Positions 26,380 through 35,657 of a stretch of 61,992 nucleotides of DNA are shown piece by piece. Every line of letters begins with the position of its first letter. The first letter of the stretch is position 1. This DNA comes from Metabacillus lacus (lineage in GTDB: Bacteria > Bacillota > Bacilli > Bacillales > Bacillaceae): NCBI RefSeq assembly GCF_009674805.1, contig NZ_WKKI01000020.1, positions 1 to 61,992 on the forward strand, in the 5' to 3' direction. Under the pieces are notes generated by a model. That model searched no databases, was not told the DNA's origin, and saw only the letters and a list, made by a program, of their open reading frames with translations. The position numbers and the translations under genes are program-made.

Positions 26380-28524
26380 TCACTTTCGCTCCCATTTTAT
26401 TTCTAATCGGTCCCCCGGCTGCAGCTGTTGGTGAAAGGCAGCTTCTCTGCCATTTTGCAGCAGTGTAAAATGTTTGCCGGAATCAGGAACGGCTACTTCA
26501 ACTGCTGCAAAAATATCCTGAAAAATAAATTCGTCCGGCTGAGATGTTTTCAGCTCAATATGATCACCATTGTTCAAGTAATCTCCCGCTTTTAACCTTT
26601 TTCCATCTTTCACGATACAATGCCATTCTTTTTGAAGAGAAATGGGTTGATCATCAAAGAAAATATCCATTCTTTTATACAGGGGGCTGCCAAGCAGCTC
26701 AGCGATTTCCTGTGTATTCGGCTGTGTGTGCTTTTGATACTCAATTACACTGTTATGTTCAGCCTTGGAAGCAGGGGATGCAGGAAGTCCGTTTTTCAAG
26801 AGCCTTCGTGAAAACTGTTCAAACTCTGCAGCCTTGCCGTTGATATATAGTCGGAAGACTTTATCTGCTTCCAGGCTGCTCATTCCTGCCTCTTTCAAGA
26901 CGTCTCCAACAGTTTCAGGGTATTTACAGATAATCTGATCTCTATCTTTCACAATTTCATCCAGCGAGCTTTTGTTTCCGTTAATGATAACCTCGGGAAA
27001 AATCTGGATCCTCTGTTCATTTATAGTGTAGAACCGGTGGGGATCCAGGTCAGCTGCCTCACGGACTGTAACGGCAGGAGCTTCTCCGTTATCGCCGCTT
27101 TTTAACTTAATGACATCTCCGTGTTTAACGAGTTCATCCAGTGAGCTTGCTTTTCCATTTTTAATAATTTCAGGAGGCTTGCCATGTGATCCGGGAAGCG
27201 CAATCCTCTGGTTATTCAATTCAGCAAACAGCGCGGGGCCAGGTTTGCCGTACAGCTTTTTAACAGAGTGGCCGGAAGAGATAATGCAGTCCCCAACAGT
27301 GAGTTCCTTCAGTTGAAACATCCTGATTTTTACAGAATTTACTTCTGCCTGAATGTACTGCAGGGGATTCTGCTTGCTTGCAATGGCAATGCCAATTGGT
27401 GTGACCAGCTCAGGTCCTTTGAGCATTTGCTCATTTAACTCAACATTTTGAATGGCATCAATTCCCCTCACTGCGACTCTGTTCTCAGGAAGGCCCAGCA
27501 GTTCTGCAAGCACTTTAGGCAATTCCGGAGTCAGGCTTCCTCCACCGACAAGCATGACCGCTTTTGGAGAAACCTGGTTATTGAGAAGCAATATCTCTTT
27601 TTGAATATGTTCAGCAAGCTTAAGGACAGCGGGCCGGATTTTCTCAATAAAATCTTCCCGTGACACGCTTTCTTCAAATCCGAGAATATCCTGAATGGTA
27701 ATTGAATCAGCACCTTGTATGTCTCTCTTTGCTTTTTCCGCAAGCGGGAAATCAAGGAGAAAAGCATCAGAAACAGCTTCTGTAATTTCATCACCTGCAG
27801 CGGGCACCATTCCATAGGCTGTGATTGTTCCTTCATTCGTTATGGCAATATCGGATGTACCTGCGCCAATATCAATAAGTGCAACATTAAGCCTTCTCAT
27901 GGAAGGAGGAATGAGAACATTGATCGCTGCGATCGGCTCAAGTGTAAGACCCTCCATTTCCAAACCTGCTCTCGCCAGGGCGGCAAGAAGGGATTCCACT
28001 ACAACCTTTGGAAGGAAGGTGGCTATAATTTCAACAGAGGCAGTTTCCCCCTGCTGATCTATCAGACTTCCAATCTCCTGGTCATCCAATTTGTAGCGCA
28101 ATACAGAATAGCCGACACAGTCATCATTTCCTGATCCACCGGTTGTCTTTTTTTCTGCCAGCTGAATTTGTGCCTGCTGTACAGCAGCCAAATCAAGATG
28201 AAGGATGTCCTCTTTTTGAATCATGGGCTTCCCGCCGATTTCCACGTCAACCCTGGCCCTTTCGGTTTTTAACGCTCTTCCTGCAGCTGCAACGCATGCT
28301 TTTTTCAGCGGGCCGTATGTTTTTTCAAGTTGTTCTTTAACTGATAAAATGACTTTAGATACTGCAAGAACATCATGAATTTGTCCATCGAGCATAGACC
28401 TTTCTTCATGTTCTTTTATTACAGTCTCCAATACACGGTAATTGCCGCTGTTTTCTTCCAGAATCAAGCCGACAACGGATCTCGTGCCAATATCCAGCGC
28501 AAATGTTAAGGGATGATGTTCCAA
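26380..28524 (-). CDS. FtsA-like actin/Hsp70-fold protein with long C-terminal tail
   Basis: A 714-residue protein. Residues 1-~390 are an FtsA/PilM-type ATPase: phosphate-1 FALDIGTRSVVG (8-19), an SHS2/1C-like insert, phosphate-2 LIDIGAGTSDIA (about 226-237), and adenosine motif VMLVGGGSLTPEL (about 325-337). The remaining ~320 residues are a tail with repeated modules of the form NGK..SLDE.V..GD.I (at least four, including DGKRL..GDYLNNGDHIEL and the final QPGDRLEIKW), which look like small beta-grasp or similar beta domains. There is no FtsZ-partner neighbour and no FtsA C-terminal amphipathic helix. It is not the main FtsA of the dcw cluster. Role unknown. Confidence 0.75.
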   Translation of the reverse strand: MEHHPLTFALDIGTRSVVGLILEENSGNYRVLETVIKEHEERSMLDGQIHDVLAVSKVILSVKEQLEKTYGPLKKACVAAAGRALKTERARVDVEIGGKPMIQKEDILHLDLAAVQQAQIQLAEKKTTGGSGNDDCVGYSVLRYKLDDQEIGSLIDQQGETASVEIIATFLPKVVVESLLAALARAGLEMEGLTLEPIAAINVLIPPSMRRLNVALIDIGAGTSDIAITNEGTITAYGMVPAAGDEITEAVSDAFLLDFPLAEKAKRDIQGADSITIQDILGFEESVSREDFIEKIRPAVLKLAEHIQKEILLLNNQVSPKAVMLVGGGSLTPELPKVLAELLGLPENRVAVRGIDAIQNVELNEQMLKGPELVTPIGIAIASKQNPLQYIQAEVNSVKIRMFQLKELTVGDCIISSGHSVKKLYGKPGPALFAELNNQRIALPGSHGKPPEIIKNGKASSLDELVKHGDVIKLKSGDNGEAPAVTVREAADLDPHRFYTINEQRIQIFPEVIINGNKSSLDEIVKDRDQIICKYPETVGDVLKEAGMSSLEADKVFRLYINGKAAEFEQFSRRLLKNGLPASPASKAEHNSVIEYQKHTQPNTQEIAELLGSPLYKRMDIFFDDQPISLQKEWHCIVKDGKRLKAGDYLNNGDHIELKTSQPDEFIFQDIFAAVEVAVPDSGKHFTLLQNGREAAFHQQLQPGDRLEIKWERK

Positions 28525-28600
28525 AGCTATACACCTTCTTTTATTAGTAAGCTTATATTCGCTTTATCACTTAAAAGCGTTTAAATATTAAAGTTTTTTA

Positions 28601-28629
28601 GTGACATCTTGTAATTCATCCTATATAAT
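28601..28629 (+). promoter_or_regulatory. aroA promoter
   Basis: GTGACA (28601-28606), 17-base spacer, TATAAT (28624-28629). The leader to the GTG start is about 95 nt. Confidence 0.72.
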
Positions 28630-28729
28630 AATCACTAATTACTTAAAGAAAATGTAACATATTTCTTTTTATTAATAAACGAAATCTAGAGTGTGCGTAT
28701 CTTTAGATGAATTGAAAGGAAGATGAAAC

Positions 28730-29809
28730 GTGAGTTCAGCAGAATTAGAAGCACTGAGACAAAGAGTCGATGAAATCAATCTTCAAATCCTGAAGCTGGT
28801 GAATGAACGCGGCAGACTTGTGAGCGACATCGGAAAAGCAAAGGAAAAAAATCAGGGCGTCGACCGGTATGATCCTGTCCGTGAAAGAAAGATGCTCGAT
28901 TTGATTAAAGAATATAATGACGGTCCCTTTGAAAATGCCACGCTGCAGCATATATTTAAAGAAATCTTTAAAGCAGGGCTGGAGCTTCAGGAAGAAGATC
29001 ATAAAAAAGAGCTTTTGGTATCGAGAAAGAACAAGCCTGAAAATACAGTTGTCACAATCAAAGGAGAAAAAGTGGGGGACGGAGGTCAATCCTTTATCGT
29101 TGGCCCATGTGCAGTTGAAAGCTATGAACAAGTAGCTGAAGTTGCAAAGGCAGCAAAAGCGCAGGGAATCAGATTGCTCCGCGGAGGCGCATTTAAGCCC
29201 CGCACAAGCCCGTATGACTTCCAGGGACTAGGTATGGAAGGCTTGAAAATTCTAAAGAAGGTGGCAGATGAATATGATATGGCAGTAATCAGCGAAATTG
29301 TCAGCCCTGCCGATATCGAAACTGCCGTAGAATATATAGATGTCATCCAGATCGGCGCACGTAACATGCAGAATTTCGAGCTGTTGAAAGCTGCCGGCTC
29401 TGTGAAAAAACCTGTCCTTCTTAAGAGAGGGCTTGCAGCAACAATTGAAGAATTCATAAATGCTGCTGAATACATCATCTCGCAGGGCAACGATCAAATT
29501 ATTCTTTGTGAACGCGGCATCAGAACGTATGAAAGAGCGACAAGGAATACGCTGGATATCTCTGCTGTTCCTATTCTTAAGCAGGAAACCCATTTGCCTG
29601 TATTTGTAGACGTAACCCACTCAACAGGCCGGAAAGACCTGCTGCTGCCGACAGCGAAAGCAGCACTGGCGATTGGTGCGGACGGAGTCATGGCTGAAGT
29701 TCATCCTGACCCGGCTGTCGCATTGTCAGATTCTGCCCAGCAGATGGACATTGATCAATTTAACGACTGGATTCAGGAACTTAGACCGCTTGCAAAAGCA
29801 GTAAAGTAA
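28730..29809 (+). CDS. aroA: Bifunctional chorismate mutase / DAHP synthase
   Basis: A 359-residue AroQ-DAHP synthase fusion, as in B. subtilis AroA (AroG). Residues 1-~85 are an AroQ chorismate mutase ([22 protein letters not shown], with catalytic Arg/Lys spacing). Residues ~105-355 are a type I-beta DAHP synthase: [51 protein letters not shown] and VMAEVHPDP. It condenses PEP and erythrose-4-phosphate to start the shikimate pathway; the mutase domain serves chorismate/prephenate feedback. The GTG start is set by AAAGGAAGATG. The next gene is ccpA, as in B. subtilis. Confidence 0.95.
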   Translation: MSSAELEALRQRVDEINLQILKLVNERGRLVSDIGKAKEKNQGVDRYDPVRERKMLDLIKEYNDGPFENATLQHIFKEIFKAGLELQEEDHKKELLVSRKNKPENTVVTIKGEKVGDGGQSFIVGPCAVESYEQVAEVAKAAKAQGIRLLRGGAFKPRTSPYDFQGLGMEGLKILKKVADEYDMAVISEIVSPADIETAVEYIDVIQIGARNMQNFELLKAAGSVKKPVLLKRGLAATIEEFINAAEYIISQGNDQIILCERGIRTYERATRNTLDISAVPILKQETHLPVFVDVTHSTGRKDLLLPTAKAALAIGADGVMAEVHPDPAVALSDSAQQMDIDQFNDWIQELRPLAKAVK

Positions 29810-29825
29810 ATGAATAATTGGTAAT

Positions 29826-29861
29826 GAAGCTGCGAATACTAACCTCGCAGCTTCATTTTTT
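29826..29861 (+). terminator. aroA terminator
   Basis: GAAGCTGCGA (29826-29835), TCGCAGCTTC (29845-29854), then ATTTTTT. Confidence 0.88.
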
Positions 29862-29967
29862 ATGAATAATTACTTTTGTTTATCATGACAAAATCCCCCT
29901 CAATTCTCCATATTTTTATAAAAGTTCACAAAGTGATGATTTAAAGGGTTAAAACCATGTAAATTCA

Positions 29968-29996
29968 TTGCTTACGTTTTCATAGTATCGTATGAT
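29968..29996 (+). promoter_or_regulatory. ccpA promoter
   Basis: TTGCTT (29968-29973), 17-base spacer, TATGAT (29991-29996). The leader of about 100 nt has no obvious cre. Confidence 0.6.
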
Positions 29997-30102
29997 AAAT
30001 TACATATAGCCTGAATTTATGACAATTTACGGCTTTGCCGCTGTAAATGTTCATCATACATAAAAGTGATAAGAAGGTTAGTAAGAAAAGGAGTGTGCAA
30101 AA

Positions 30103-31098
30103 ATGAGCAATGTAACAATATATGATGTAGCACGTGAAGCAAATGTTTCAATGGCTACTGTTTCCCGGGTAGTGAACGGTAACCCGAATGTAAAGCCGAC
30201 TACGAGGAAGAAGGTTTCTGAGGCAATTGATCGGCTTGGCTACAGGCCTAATGCTGTTGCAAGAGGACTTGCAAGCAAAAAAACGACAACTGTCGGAGTC
30301 GTAATACCTGACGTATCCAGCACGTTTTATTCTGAGCTGGCAAGAGGGATTGAAGACATCGCAACCATGTATAAGTACAATATTATTCTGAGTAATTCTG
30401 ATCAGAATAAAGATAAAGAGCTTCATCTTCTGAATACGATGCTTGGCAAGCAGGTAGACGGAATCGTTTTCATGAGCGGACATATTAGAAACGAACATGT
30501 TGAAGAATTTAAACGTTCCCCTGTCCCAATTGTACTGGCAGCTTCGGTTGACTTGGAGGGAGAAACTCCTTCGGTTAACATTAATTATGAGCAGGGTGCA
30601 TATGATGCCGTTTCCATGCTGATTCAAAAGGGCCATAAAAAAGTTGCTTATGTGACTGGACCTATGGAAGAGCCTGTTAATAAGCTGATGAAGATGGACG
30701 GCTATACAAAAGCCTTGAAAGATGCTGGGCTGGAAGTAGATGAAGAATACATCTTTGAAGGCGACTACACATATGATTCTGGAATAGAGGCATTCGAAAA
30801 GCTTGAAGAGCTGAAGCCGGCAGCAATCTTTGCAGGTACTGATGAAATGGCTCTTGGAGTGATACATGCAGCTCAAGACAGGGGCTACAGTATTCCGGAG
30901 GATATAGAAATTATCGGATTTGATAATACTCGCCTGGCTGTCATGGTTCGCCCGCAGCTGACAACAGTTGTACAGCCAACATATGATATTGGGGCTGTTG
31001 CAATGAGGCTGCTGACCAAATTAATGAACAAAGAAGAGGTTGAAGAGCATAAAGTGGAGCTGCCGCACCGCATTGAAATCAGGCAGTCAACTAAGTAA
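30103..31098 (+). CDS. ccpA: Catabolite control protein A (LacI family)
   Basis: A 331-residue LacI/GalR repressor. The helix-turn-helix [20 protein letters not shown] with hinge [14 protein letters not shown] fits CcpA, and the periplasmic-binding-like core ends in the CcpA-type [13 protein letters not shown] with [14 protein letters not shown]. CcpA binds cre sites together with HPr-Ser46-P to govern carbon catabolite control. AAAGGAGTG precedes the ATG. At least two good cre-like sites lie in this window (33739 and 51458), the first in the acuA/acsA region that CcpA controls in B. subtilis. MotP/MotS genes that follow ccpA in B. subtilis are missing here. Confidence 0.95.
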   Translation: MSNVTIYDVAREANVSMATVSRVVNGNPNVKPTTRKKVSEAIDRLGYRPNAVARGLASKKTTTVGVVIPDVSSTFYSELARGIEDIATMYKYNIILSNSDQNKDKELHLLNTMLGKQVDGIVFMSGHIRNEHVEEFKRSPVPIVLAASVDLEGETPSVNINYEQGAYDAVSMLIQKGHKKVAYVTGPMEEPVNKLMKMDGYTKALKDAGLEVDEEYIFEGDYTYDSGIEAFEKLEELKPAAIFAGTDEMALGVIHAAQDRGYSIPEDIEIIGFDNTRLAVMVRPQLTTVVQPTYDIGAVAMRLLTKLMNKEEVEEHKVELPHRIEIRQSTK

Positions 31099-31127
31099 AA
31101 AAAGGCGCAGCATATTGCGCCTTTTTT
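31098..31127. terminator. Bidirectional terminator between ccpA and acuC
   Basis: AAAAAAGGCGCA, loop GCATAT, TGCGCCTTTTTT. It fits both strands. Confidence 0.9.
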
Positions 31128-31157
31128 AGTGCAGTTACCAATCTAAAACAGAATGTC

Positions 31158-32336
31158 TTAGCAGTTGAATTCTGTTTTTTCCGTTTGTCGGCCGGATCTG
31201 ATTGTGTACAGTGCTTTGTCAACGGTTTGTGCGTTCTTTTCCTCTATTTCCAGCTTTCTTGGGATAGGCTGATAAATACACTTATCATCTTCCCAAAGGA
31301 GAGGAAGTTCAAGAGGAGCGGCATCCCGCCACTTTTCTACCCAGGCAGCAGGCAGTTGCCCTGATACTTCTTTATTTTTCATTTCCAGCCAGATGAGCGA
31401 CCATGCTCTTGGGACAACTCTCCATATATCATAGCCTCCTCCTCCAACTGCAATCCAGCGGCCGTCACAATACTGATGGGCAATGGAATGGGCAAGCTTT
31501 GGAATTTCCTTATATATTTTCATTGTTGAGGATAGGTGAGTAAGAGGATCATAGCAGTGTGCGTCAGCTCCATTTTGAGTAATAATGACATCAGGCTTAA
31601 AAAAAGCTGCAACTTCTGTTAAAGAAGTTTTGTAAGCATGAAGCCAGGACTCATCTTCTGTGAAAGCATCAAGCGGTATATTAAATGAGTAACCGTACCC
31701 TTGGCCGGCGCCGCGCTCAGTAATGTTGCCCGTCCCAGGGAAAAGGTATCTGCCCGTTTCGTGAATGGACAGGGTGCATACTTTAGGATCATCATAAAAA
31801 GCCCATTGAACACCATCCCCATGATGTGCATCAGTATCCACATAAAGAACTTTTGCCCCGTATTTTTCCTGAATATATTTAATGGCGACCGCACTGTCAT
31901 TATAAATACAAAATCCTGAGGCTCTTCCCCTGAAACCGTGATGCAGGCCGCCTCCCAGATTTACTGCGTGTTTTGCTTTTCCAGACATCACTTGATCCGC
32001 TGCTGTGAGGGTGCCGCCCACAAGAAGAGCACTGGCTTCGTGCATGCCCTTAAACACAGGTGTATCCTCAGTCCCTATTCCATAATTAAGTCCTTCCTGA
32101 GCTTGAAGTGTCCCATTTCCTGCTGCCATCACTGCACGGATAAAACCGCGGTCATGAATCAGTGCGAGCTCATCCTCGGCAGCAAGCCGTGGGGGGACAA
32201 TTTCCTCATCAGCCAGTTCCCCCATCTGCTTCAGCAGATCCACCGTCAGTTCAACTCTCAGCTGATTGAAAGGGTGGGTATTGTGAAACTTATATTGCTG
32301 AAACTGGGGAGAATAGATAAAAACGCTATCCTTCAT
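31158..32336 (-). CDS. acuC: Class I/II histone-deacetylase-like protein deacetylase AcuC
   Basis: A 392-residue zinc deacetylase of the arginase/HDAC fold. Visible: GGGLHHGFRGRASGFCIYND, the metal-site DTDAHHGDGVQWAF, HETGRYLFPGTG, QNGADAHCYDPLTHL and the C-terminal VGGGGYD. In B. subtilis AcuC removes the acetyl group that AcuA places on acetyl-CoA synthetase and so reactivates it. The start overlaps the acuB stop by 4 bases (ATGA), so acuA-acuB-acuC is one operon. Confidence 0.94.
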   Translation of the reverse strand: MKDSVFIYSPQFQQYKFHNTHPFNQLRVELTVDLLKQMGELADEEIVPPRLAAEDELALIHDRGFIRAVMAAGNGTLQAQEGLNYGIGTEDTPVFKGMHEASALLVGGTLTAADQVMSGKAKHAVNLGGGLHHGFRGRASGFCIYNDSAVAIKYIQEKYGAKVLYVDTDAHHGDGVQWAFYDDPKVCTLSIHETGRYLFPGTGNITERGAGQGYGYSFNIPLDAFTEDESWLHAYKTSLTEVAAFFKPDVIITQNGADAHCYDPLTHLSSTMKIYKEIPKLAHSIAHQYCDGRWIAVGGGGYDIWRVVPRAWSLIWLEMKNKEVSGQLPAAWVEKWRDAAPLELPLLWEDDKCIYQPIPRKLEIEEKNAQTVDKALYTIRSGRQTEKTEFNC

Positions 32337-32977
32337 GTCAGCTTCCCCTGCATATTAGGCCAAAGAACATCATATCCTGCTGATTCAAGGTCAGAAATGA
32401 GCGGAGAAGTGTTCATGGTCTGCACCCGAAACACAAGTACTTTGTCATTTTCGTCCACTGCAGGATACAGCAGGACACTGGATATATTTACTCTTCTTTT
32501 TTGAAAAATTCCTGCAACCTCCGCCAGCACACCGGACACATTGGATACTTTTACTTCAATATGGGAACCTGGCTGATTGGCGCCTGTAAGCTGGACAAAC
32601 GTATGCAGCAAGTCGCTCTCTGTTACAATGCCGACAATCTTCCCCTGTTTAAGGATAGGCAGGCAGCCTATTTTATGCTCAAAGAATATTGCTGAAACTT
32701 CTTCCACAAAATCTAAAGGATGCCCTGTAATTACATTTGTTTTCATTATTTTCTTCAAAGGCTTTTTCAAGTCGTCCAGCGAGTTGTGCAGCTGAAATAT
32801 AGATGGACTGGCTTCTTTCACATCTCTGTCACTGATAATTCCAACGAGAACATCATCATCTGACACGATTGGAATATGTCTGATGCGTTTCTCGCTCATC
32901 ATGGCAATCGCCTGTTCCAGTGTATGATCAGGCTTCAGCGTCTTTACTTCTTTATTCATGATTTGTTCCACAATCAT
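32333..32977 (-). CDS. acuB: CBS/ACT domain protein AcuB
   Basis: A 214-residue protein with two CBS motifs (residues 1-~140; MNKEVKTLKPDHTLEQAI and ITGHPLDFVEEVSAIF repeats) and a C-terminal ACT-like domain (VKVSNVSGVLAEVAGIFQKRRVNISSV). CBS pairs bind adenosine compounds and ACT domains bind small ligands, so a sensory role in the acetate-utilisation switch is likely, though its biochemical job is not established. An AAGGGGTGATC ribosome site lies before the ATG. Middle gene of acuABC. Confidence 0.92.
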   Translation of the reverse strand: MIVEQIMNKEVKTLKPDHTLEQAIAMMSEKRIRHIPIVSDDDVLVGIISDRDVKEASPSIFQLHNSLDDLKKPLKKIMKTNVITGHPLDFVEEVSAIFFEHKIGCLPILKQGKIVGIVTESDLLHTFVQLTGANQPGSHIEVKVSNVSGVLAEVAGIFQKRRVNISSVLLYPAVDENDKVLVFRVQTMNTSPLISDLESAGYDVLWPNMQGKLT

Positions 32978-33048
32978 GAGATCACCCCTTTGTTTAAGCC
33001 TTGATAGTCTCCTTAAGCAGTTTCTAAAAAAGCCTCCAGTATTGTAAA

Positions 33049-33681
33049 TTAGTACATAAATCTATTCATAAACCTCAGTTTATCGAACTCCTGCACCGAC
33101 TCTGGAGGAATTCTGCTGCCGATTCTGGCCATTAAACAATTGGCAGGATGCGAACTGATTTCGGGTTCGTCGGTTGCATACCATTCAAGGCCTCCTGCAT
33201 TCATCATCTTCTCCATGATCTTCCTGTATTCCCACACATTCAATCCCGTTCCCTTTAAGTCCCAGTGCCAATAATATTCTGTGGTAATTATAATGTAATC
33301 TTCCATCGCGTCATCCTGCATGCTTACTTTCAAAAGCGTTTTTCCAACAGAATAGGACCGAAATTCCTTGGCAACTTCAATCGCACCCAATTCGATTAAA
33401 TCCTGCATATTTCCCTCTGACCATCTTTCCAGCGGATCAGGGTATAAATATGTAACGTAGCCGATAATGGTATGGCGGTTGCGGGCGATAAGAATTCTTC
33501 CTTCCGGCAGGCCGGCAATTTCCACCAGAGCCTTGTGCTGCTGCTCAGGAGGGCGGAAAGCAGTCAAACCGGGATGAAACTCGTACGAAGAAAGGGCTTC
33601 CTGTGAAACAGGACCTTCCACAATCAAGGTACCGTGAGGTGTTTTAATTTCTTTGGCATGATATGTTTTTGGATGTTCCAT
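33049..33681 (-). CDS. acuA: Protein acetyltransferase AcuA (GNAT)
   Basis: A 210-residue GNAT acetyltransferase, the same length as B. subtilis AcuA. The acetyl-CoA loop is in GAIEVAKEFRSYSVGKTLLK (about 114-133), followed by AMEDYIIITTEYYWHWDL. It acetylates a lysine of AcsA and shuts it down. Gene reads away from acsA; the shared 160-bp control region has a cre-like site over its -35 box (33739), so glucose should repress the operon. Confidence 0.93.
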   Translation of the reverse strand: MEHPKTYHAKEIKTPHGTLIVEGPVSQEALSSYEFHPGLTAFRPPEQQHKALVEIAGLPEGRILIARNRHTIIGYVTYLYPDPLERWSEGNMQDLIELGAIEVAKEFRSYSVGKTLLKVSMQDDAMEDYIIITTEYYWHWDLKGTGLNVWEYRKIMEKMMNAGGLEWYATDEPEISSHPANCLMARIGSRIPPESVQEFDKLRFMNRFMY

Positions 33682-33716
33682 GTGTTCACCACCTATAATT
33701 CTGTTACTCTATCTCT

Positions 33717-33745
33717 ATTATACTGTAAAAATAAAAAAGTAAAGC
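33717..33745 (-). promoter_or_regulatory. acuABC promoter
   Basis: On the minus strand the -10 TATAAT corresponds to 33717-33722, with a loose -35 (GCTTTA) 17 bases upstream at 33740-33745 inside the cre-like site. Confidence 0.55.
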
Positions 33746-33752
33746 GTTTACA
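33739..33752. promoter_or_regulatory. cre-like CcpA site between acuA and acsA
   Basis: TGTAAACGCTTTAC on the minus strand matches the cre consensus TGWAANCGNTNWCA at all fixed positions but the last two. It covers the acuABC -35 region and lies about 30 bp upstream of the acsA -35. CcpA repression of acuABC and acsA is known in B. subtilis. Confidence 0.75.
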
Positions 33753-33779
33753 ATATTTTTGGGGCTATTTTTTTAAAAA

Positions 33780-33808
33780 TTGAGAAAAATAGACAGCTGT
33801 ACTATAAT
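33780..33808 (+). promoter_or_regulatory. acsA promoter
   Basis: TTGAGA (33780-33785), 17-base spacer, TATAAT (33803-33808), 36 bases before the start codon. Confidence 0.75.
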
Positions 33809-33844
33809 AAAAGGGATCATACTTACATAAGGGGGATGTCAGAA

Positions 33845-35563
33845 ATGAAGTTGGAAGCGCTGCCAGTAGCAAAGGGTAACCATCAATTAGCTGATTATGA
33901 CAATGTGTATAACAGCTTTGACTGGAAAGAAGCAGAAAAAAATTTTTCATGGTCAGAAACTGGTAGAATCAATGCTGCTTATGAAGCCGTTGACAAGCAT
34001 GCAGCAACATTTCGGAAAAACAAGGTGGCTCTTTACTACCGTGATCAGGAAAGAAACGAGAAATACACTTTCAAAGAATTGAAGTACCTTTCCAATCAAG
34101 CCGGAAATGTACTCAGACAGCATGCCGGCATCGAAAAGGGAGACAGAGTGTTTGTGTTCATGCCAAGAACGCCAGAACTTTACTTTTCTATACTGGGTGC
34201 CATTAAAATTGGGGCAATCGTCGGACCTCTTTTTGAAGCTTTTATGGAGGGAGCCGTCAAAGACCGCCTGGAGGACAGTGAAGCCAAGGCAATTATCACA
34301 ACTCCTGAGCTTCTGGAAAGAATACCAGTGAATCAGCTTCCTTCTTTAAAACATGTACTACTGGTTGGAGACGGAGTGAAAGAAGAAGGGCCCTGCATTA
34401 ATCTTCTCGAAAAAATGAAGAATGCTGATCGTGAGCTGGACATCGAATGGGTAGATAAGAAAGACGGACTGCTGCTTCATTACACGTCAGGTTCAACAGG
34501 GAAGCCAAAGGGTGTGCTCCATGTTCACGAGGCAATGGTGCAGCATTATATGACAGGCAAATGGGTCCTGGATTTAAACGAAGATGATGTATACTGGTGC
34601 ACAGCGGATCCTGGCTGGGTAACGGGAACGGTATACGGAATTTTCGGGCCATGGCTTCACGGTGCATCCAACGTCATCCTAGGAGGCAGATTCAAACCGG
34701 AAACGTGGTATCAGACGATTGAAGAATACGGAGTAACAGTCTGGTACAGTGCCCCTACCGCATTCAGAATGCTGATGGGAGCAGGAGATGAGCTAGTCAA
34801 AAAATACCGCATGAATTCATTGAGGCATGTGCTGAGTGTGGGAGAGCCGCTCAATCCAGAGGTAATCAAATGGGGTATGAAGGTATTTCAGCAGCGTATC
34901 CACGATACGTGGTGGATGACAGAGACGGGCGCACAGCTGATCTGCAACTATCCTTGCATGGAAATCAAGCCAGGTTCAATGGGCAAGCCGATTCCTGGTG
35001 TGAAGGCCGCCATTGTGGATGATCAGGGACAGGAACTGCCTCCATACAGAATGGGGAACCTCGCGATTAAAAAAGGCTGGCCGTCCATGATGCACACCAT
35101 CTGGAACAATCAAGAAAAATATGAATCTTACTTTATGCCTTCAGGCTGGTATGTATCCGGAGATTCAGCCTATATGGATGAAGATGGCTACTTCTGGTTT
35201 CAGGGAAGAATCGATGATGTCATCATGACATCAGGAGAAAGAGTCGGGCCATTTGAGGTGGAAAGCAAGCTGGTTGAACACCCTGCAATAGCTGAAGCAG
35301 GAGTCATTGGCAAGCCGGACCCTGTCAGAGGAGAAATCATTAAAGCGTTCGTTGCGCTGCGTGACGGATATGAAGCCACTGACGATCTGAAGGACGAAAT
35401 CAGGCAGTTTGTTAAAGTAGGCCTGGCTGCCCATGCGGCACCAAGAGAAATAGAATTCAAAGACAAACTGCCAAAAACAAGAAGCGGGAAAATTATGAGA
35501 AGGGTCCTGAAAGCGTGGGAATTGGATCTCCCGGCCGGTGACCTTAGCACAATGGAAGATTAA
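33845..35563 (+). CDS. acsA: Acetyl-CoA synthetase
   Basis: A 572-residue ANL-superfamily adenylating enzyme, as in B. subtilis. Motifs: P-loop TSGSTGKPKG (about 215-224), the adenylate site DTWWMTETGAQ, YVSGDSAYMDEDGYFWFQGRIDD, and C-terminal RSGKIMRR with catalytic Lys549, the residue acetylated by AcuA in B. subtilis. It makes acetyl-CoA from acetate and ATP. ATG 33845 is preferred over ATG 33836 because AAGGGGG ends 9 bases before it. Divergent from acuABC with a shared cre-like site. Confidence 0.95.
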   Translation: MKLEALPVAKGNHQLADYDNVYNSFDWKEAEKNFSWSETGRINAAYEAVDKHAATFRKNKVALYYRDQERNEKYTFKELKYLSNQAGNVLRQHAGIEKGDRVFVFMPRTPELYFSILGAIKIGAIVGPLFEAFMEGAVKDRLEDSEAKAIITTPELLERIPVNQLPSLKHVLLVGDGVKEEGPCINLLEKMKNADRELDIEWVDKKDGLLLHYTSGSTGKPKGVLHVHEAMVQHYMTGKWVLDLNEDDVYWCTADPGWVTGTVYGIFGPWLHGASNVILGGRFKPETWYQTIEEYGVTVWYSAPTAFRMLMGAGDELVKKYRMNSLRHVLSVGEPLNPEVIKWGMKVFQQRIHDTWWMTETGAQLICNYPCMEIKPGSMGKPIPGVKAAIVDDQGQELPPYRMGNLAIKKGWPSMMHTIWNNQEKYESYFMPSGWYVSGDSAYMDEDGYFWFQGRIDDVIMTSGERVGPFEVESKLVEHPAIAEAGVIGKPDPVRGEIIKAFVALRDGYEATDDLKDEIRQFVKVGLAAHAAPREIEFKDKLPKTRSGKIMRRVLKAWELDLPAGDLSTMED

Positions 35564-35575
35564 GAGAAGAAGAAG

Positions 35576-35611
35576 GGTGTCCCAGAGATATTGGGGTGCC
35601 TTTTTTTAAGG
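35576..35611 (+). terminator. acsA terminator
   Basis: GGTGTCCC pairs with GGGGTGCC through several G-T pairs and is followed by seven T; weaker stem than most here. Confidence 0.6.
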
Positions 35612-35657
35612 AGAGCAGCTTGGGGAATTTGCTGTGAGATGGCAGCTGGTGCTGTGG

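Noticed and set aside
27715-28134. Antisense frame of 139 codons opposite the FtsA-like gene
   Set aside because: Cysteine- and arginine-rich shadow translation with no start site support.
28572-28585. TAAAAGCGTTTAAA as a cre site between the FtsA-like gene and aroA
   Set aside because: Two fixed positions, the second and the thirteenth, are wrong, and the surrounding sequence is very AT-rich; too weak to call.
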